From Mesorhizobium sp. ORS 3324 (lineage in GTDB: Bacteria > Pseudomonadota > Alphaproteobacteria > Rhizobiales > Rhizobiaceae): a DNA stretch of 64,000 bases. Of this stretch, positions 63,021 to 64,000 are shown piece after piece. Each line of letters begins with the position of its first letter. Positions within the stretch are counted from its first letter, which is position 1. The stretch is taken from positions 30,760 to 94,759 of the forward strand of contig LM655207.1 in the NCBI GenBank assembly GCA_000824825.2, in the 5' to 3' direction. The notes under the pieces were generated by a model, which searched no databases, was not told the DNA's origin, and worked only from the letters and a program-made list of their open reading frames with translations. The position numbers and the translations under genes are program-made.

Positions 63021-63310
63021 TAGCTATCTAACTCTCTCTTACTTGGAGAGGAGGTCACTTTGCCCGCAGGCACTTCCGATGCGAAGGCTCGGCCAAAGCC
63101 GAACTCACATAACGTTTTGAATTAGCAATACTTTGTCGCCAAACCGGGATTGGCCCGCATTTTTGCAGCCGAGGTTTGGGTCGCCAGTGTCGCTGCCTTA
63201 GCTCTTCCAAGCGAAGCGTATTCAACGTCGTCGAGTAAAAATCGCATTGACGATTTGGAAGATAATGATAGCAATTGACAAGACTGCAGGTTCAGGAGGA
63301 AAGGCGCGGG

Positions 63311-64000
63311 ATGAGCGATGTTGGCACCGGGTCGCTCGCGGAACGCTATGCTGCCCTGACCGATCCCCGATCGGGTCCGCTCGGCGCCGACGCGTTGTCC
63401 TCGACCGGGCTTTTCCTGTGCGGCATCAGCGCGTGCGTCGACGCGCGGGTCGAGATGAACGACATCTGGCCGCTGCTGGAAGCACCGGCCGACACACAGG
63501 CGGCGCGGCTTGCGGCGCTTCTGCTTGCGCGGGCGGCGCGCGGCGTAGGCGGCGAGGTGCGCTTCGACTGGCCGGAAGGCCCGGCATGGCTGCGCGAGCG
63601 CTTGCAGCCTCGCCATGCCCTAGGCGGAACCGGGCCGCAGGCGGCCTGGGTGCTCGCGCAACTCGGCGTCCGCTCGCTGGTGGCGCTGGAAGATCGCCAT
63701 GACCTGATGCTCCGGCAAATCCCCCCGGGTGTTCTTTTGGCGGATGGCGGGGCGCTCAAAAGCGTGGACGAAGTTCCGGCCACGGGGCCGCATATCTCGG
63801 AAATCTTCATCTTCGAATTCACCGCCGGCCGAGCGATCGGTCCGGTTGTCCCGCCGCGATCCTCTCGGGTCATCATTCGCTTCTGCGACCGCGGCATCCA
63901 ACATGACTCCGATTTCGAAAGCCTGTCGCGGCAACTGGCGCCGTCGGCCGCGGCCGGGCTCCTTTCCGGCCTCAACGATGAGGCGATAGAGAATATCGGC
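63311..64000 (+). CDS. ADP-dependent gluco/phosphofructokinase-like protein (partial)
   Basis: Open frame from ATG 63311, preceded by AGGAGGA (63294-63300), running off the window end with no stop in 230 codons. The sequence has GLFLCGISACVDARVEMND near residue 30, then a GGTGPQAAWVLAQLGVRSLV segment near 102, like the ribokinase-type fold of ADP-dependent glucokinase/phosphofructokinase proteins (ADP_PFK_GK). It is divergent from the ABC operon and likely phosphorylates the sugar it brings in. C-terminus not seen, so the key Asp motif cannot be checked. Confidence 0.7.
   Translation, partial: MSDVGTGSLAERYAALTDPRSGPLGADALSSTGLFLCGISACVDARVEMNDIWPLLEAPADTQAARLAALLLARAARGVGGEVRFDWPEGPAWLRERLQPRHALGGTGPQAAWVLAQLGVRSLVALEDRHDLMLRQIPPGVLLADGGALKSVDEVPATGPHISEIFIFEFTAGRAIGPVVPPRSSRVIIRFCDRGIQHDSDFESLSRQLAPSAAAGLLSGLNDEAIENIG

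Noticed and set aside
63122-63616. Minus-strand frame opposite the kinase start
   Set aside because: Antisense of the kinase-like frame, with no ribosome-binding site and no family sequence.

Overview
The window looks like chromosome from a Mesorhizobium-type alphaproteobacterium (Rhizobiales). Both ends are ordinary, GC-rich rhizobial chromosome. The left end (1-4.5 kb) is one plus-strand run: a DUF2948 gene, hisD, a UPF0262 gene, a low-molecular-weight phosphatase-like gene, infA, maf, yacG and tRNA-Phe(GAA). It is interspersed with RIME-type paired palindromes. The right end (about 56.7-64 kb) is a MalK/UgpC-type sugar or polyol ABC operon with an SDR dehydrogenase and a beta/alpha-barrel protein. 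It is divergent from a gene resembling the ADP-dependent gluco/phosphofructokinase family, which runs off the window.

Between them lies about 52 kb of accessory DNA. It starts with a P4-type tyrosine integrase directly downstream of tRNA-Phe, followed by a large serine recombinase, an RHH regulator, a HEPN-like protein and a cold-shock/membrane gene pair. From 12.2 to 15.1 kb there is a compact ubiquitin-like module: a single-domain Ubl, a DUF6791-E1 (ThiF) protein and a DUF6527 protein. These diverge from an XRE repressor and an ImmA-type protease, and a 16-bp palindrome lies between the two arms. From 18.3 to 35.8 kb the content looks like anti-phage defence: a 2175-aa protein with a nuclease-like N-terminus and a STAND NTPase, a convergent Mrr-like nuclease plus second STAND NTPase, a KAP-type membrane NTPase, and a MucR/Ros regulator coupled to an AlbA_2 (Schlafen-like) gene. 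The AlbA_2 gene is split by an IS element whose 15-bp inverted repeats and 8-bp target duplication can be read exactly. Degraded phage-lysis and IS110 remnants sit nearby.

The most unusual region is 40.8-56.2 kb. A luxR-luxI pair with a perfect 16-bp lux-type palindrome between the two genes heads a long minus-strand gene run. Downstream are an S53 sedolisin, a HAD-hemerythrin fusion, a gluconate-dehydrogenase-subunit-3-like protein, a GMC oxidoreductase, a repeat protein, a nucleoside-phosphorylase-like protein and a Cys-rich protein of unknown function. A tyrosinase, a DUF2182 membrane protein and a caspase-like protease diverge from the same point. I read this as a quorum-controlled oxidative and proteolytic system whose purpose I do not recognise.

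Two approximately 66-bp direct repeats at 38.16 and 56.36 kb bracket this block. Each carries a terminator hairpin followed by what matches the 3' end of an initiator tRNA read in antisense. A related short motif lies inside the 3' end of the serine recombinase gene. Together they suggest that the region was assembled by integrating elements. I could not find a second copy of the tRNA-Phe 3' end, so the right boundary of the tRNA-Phe-associated island is not established.
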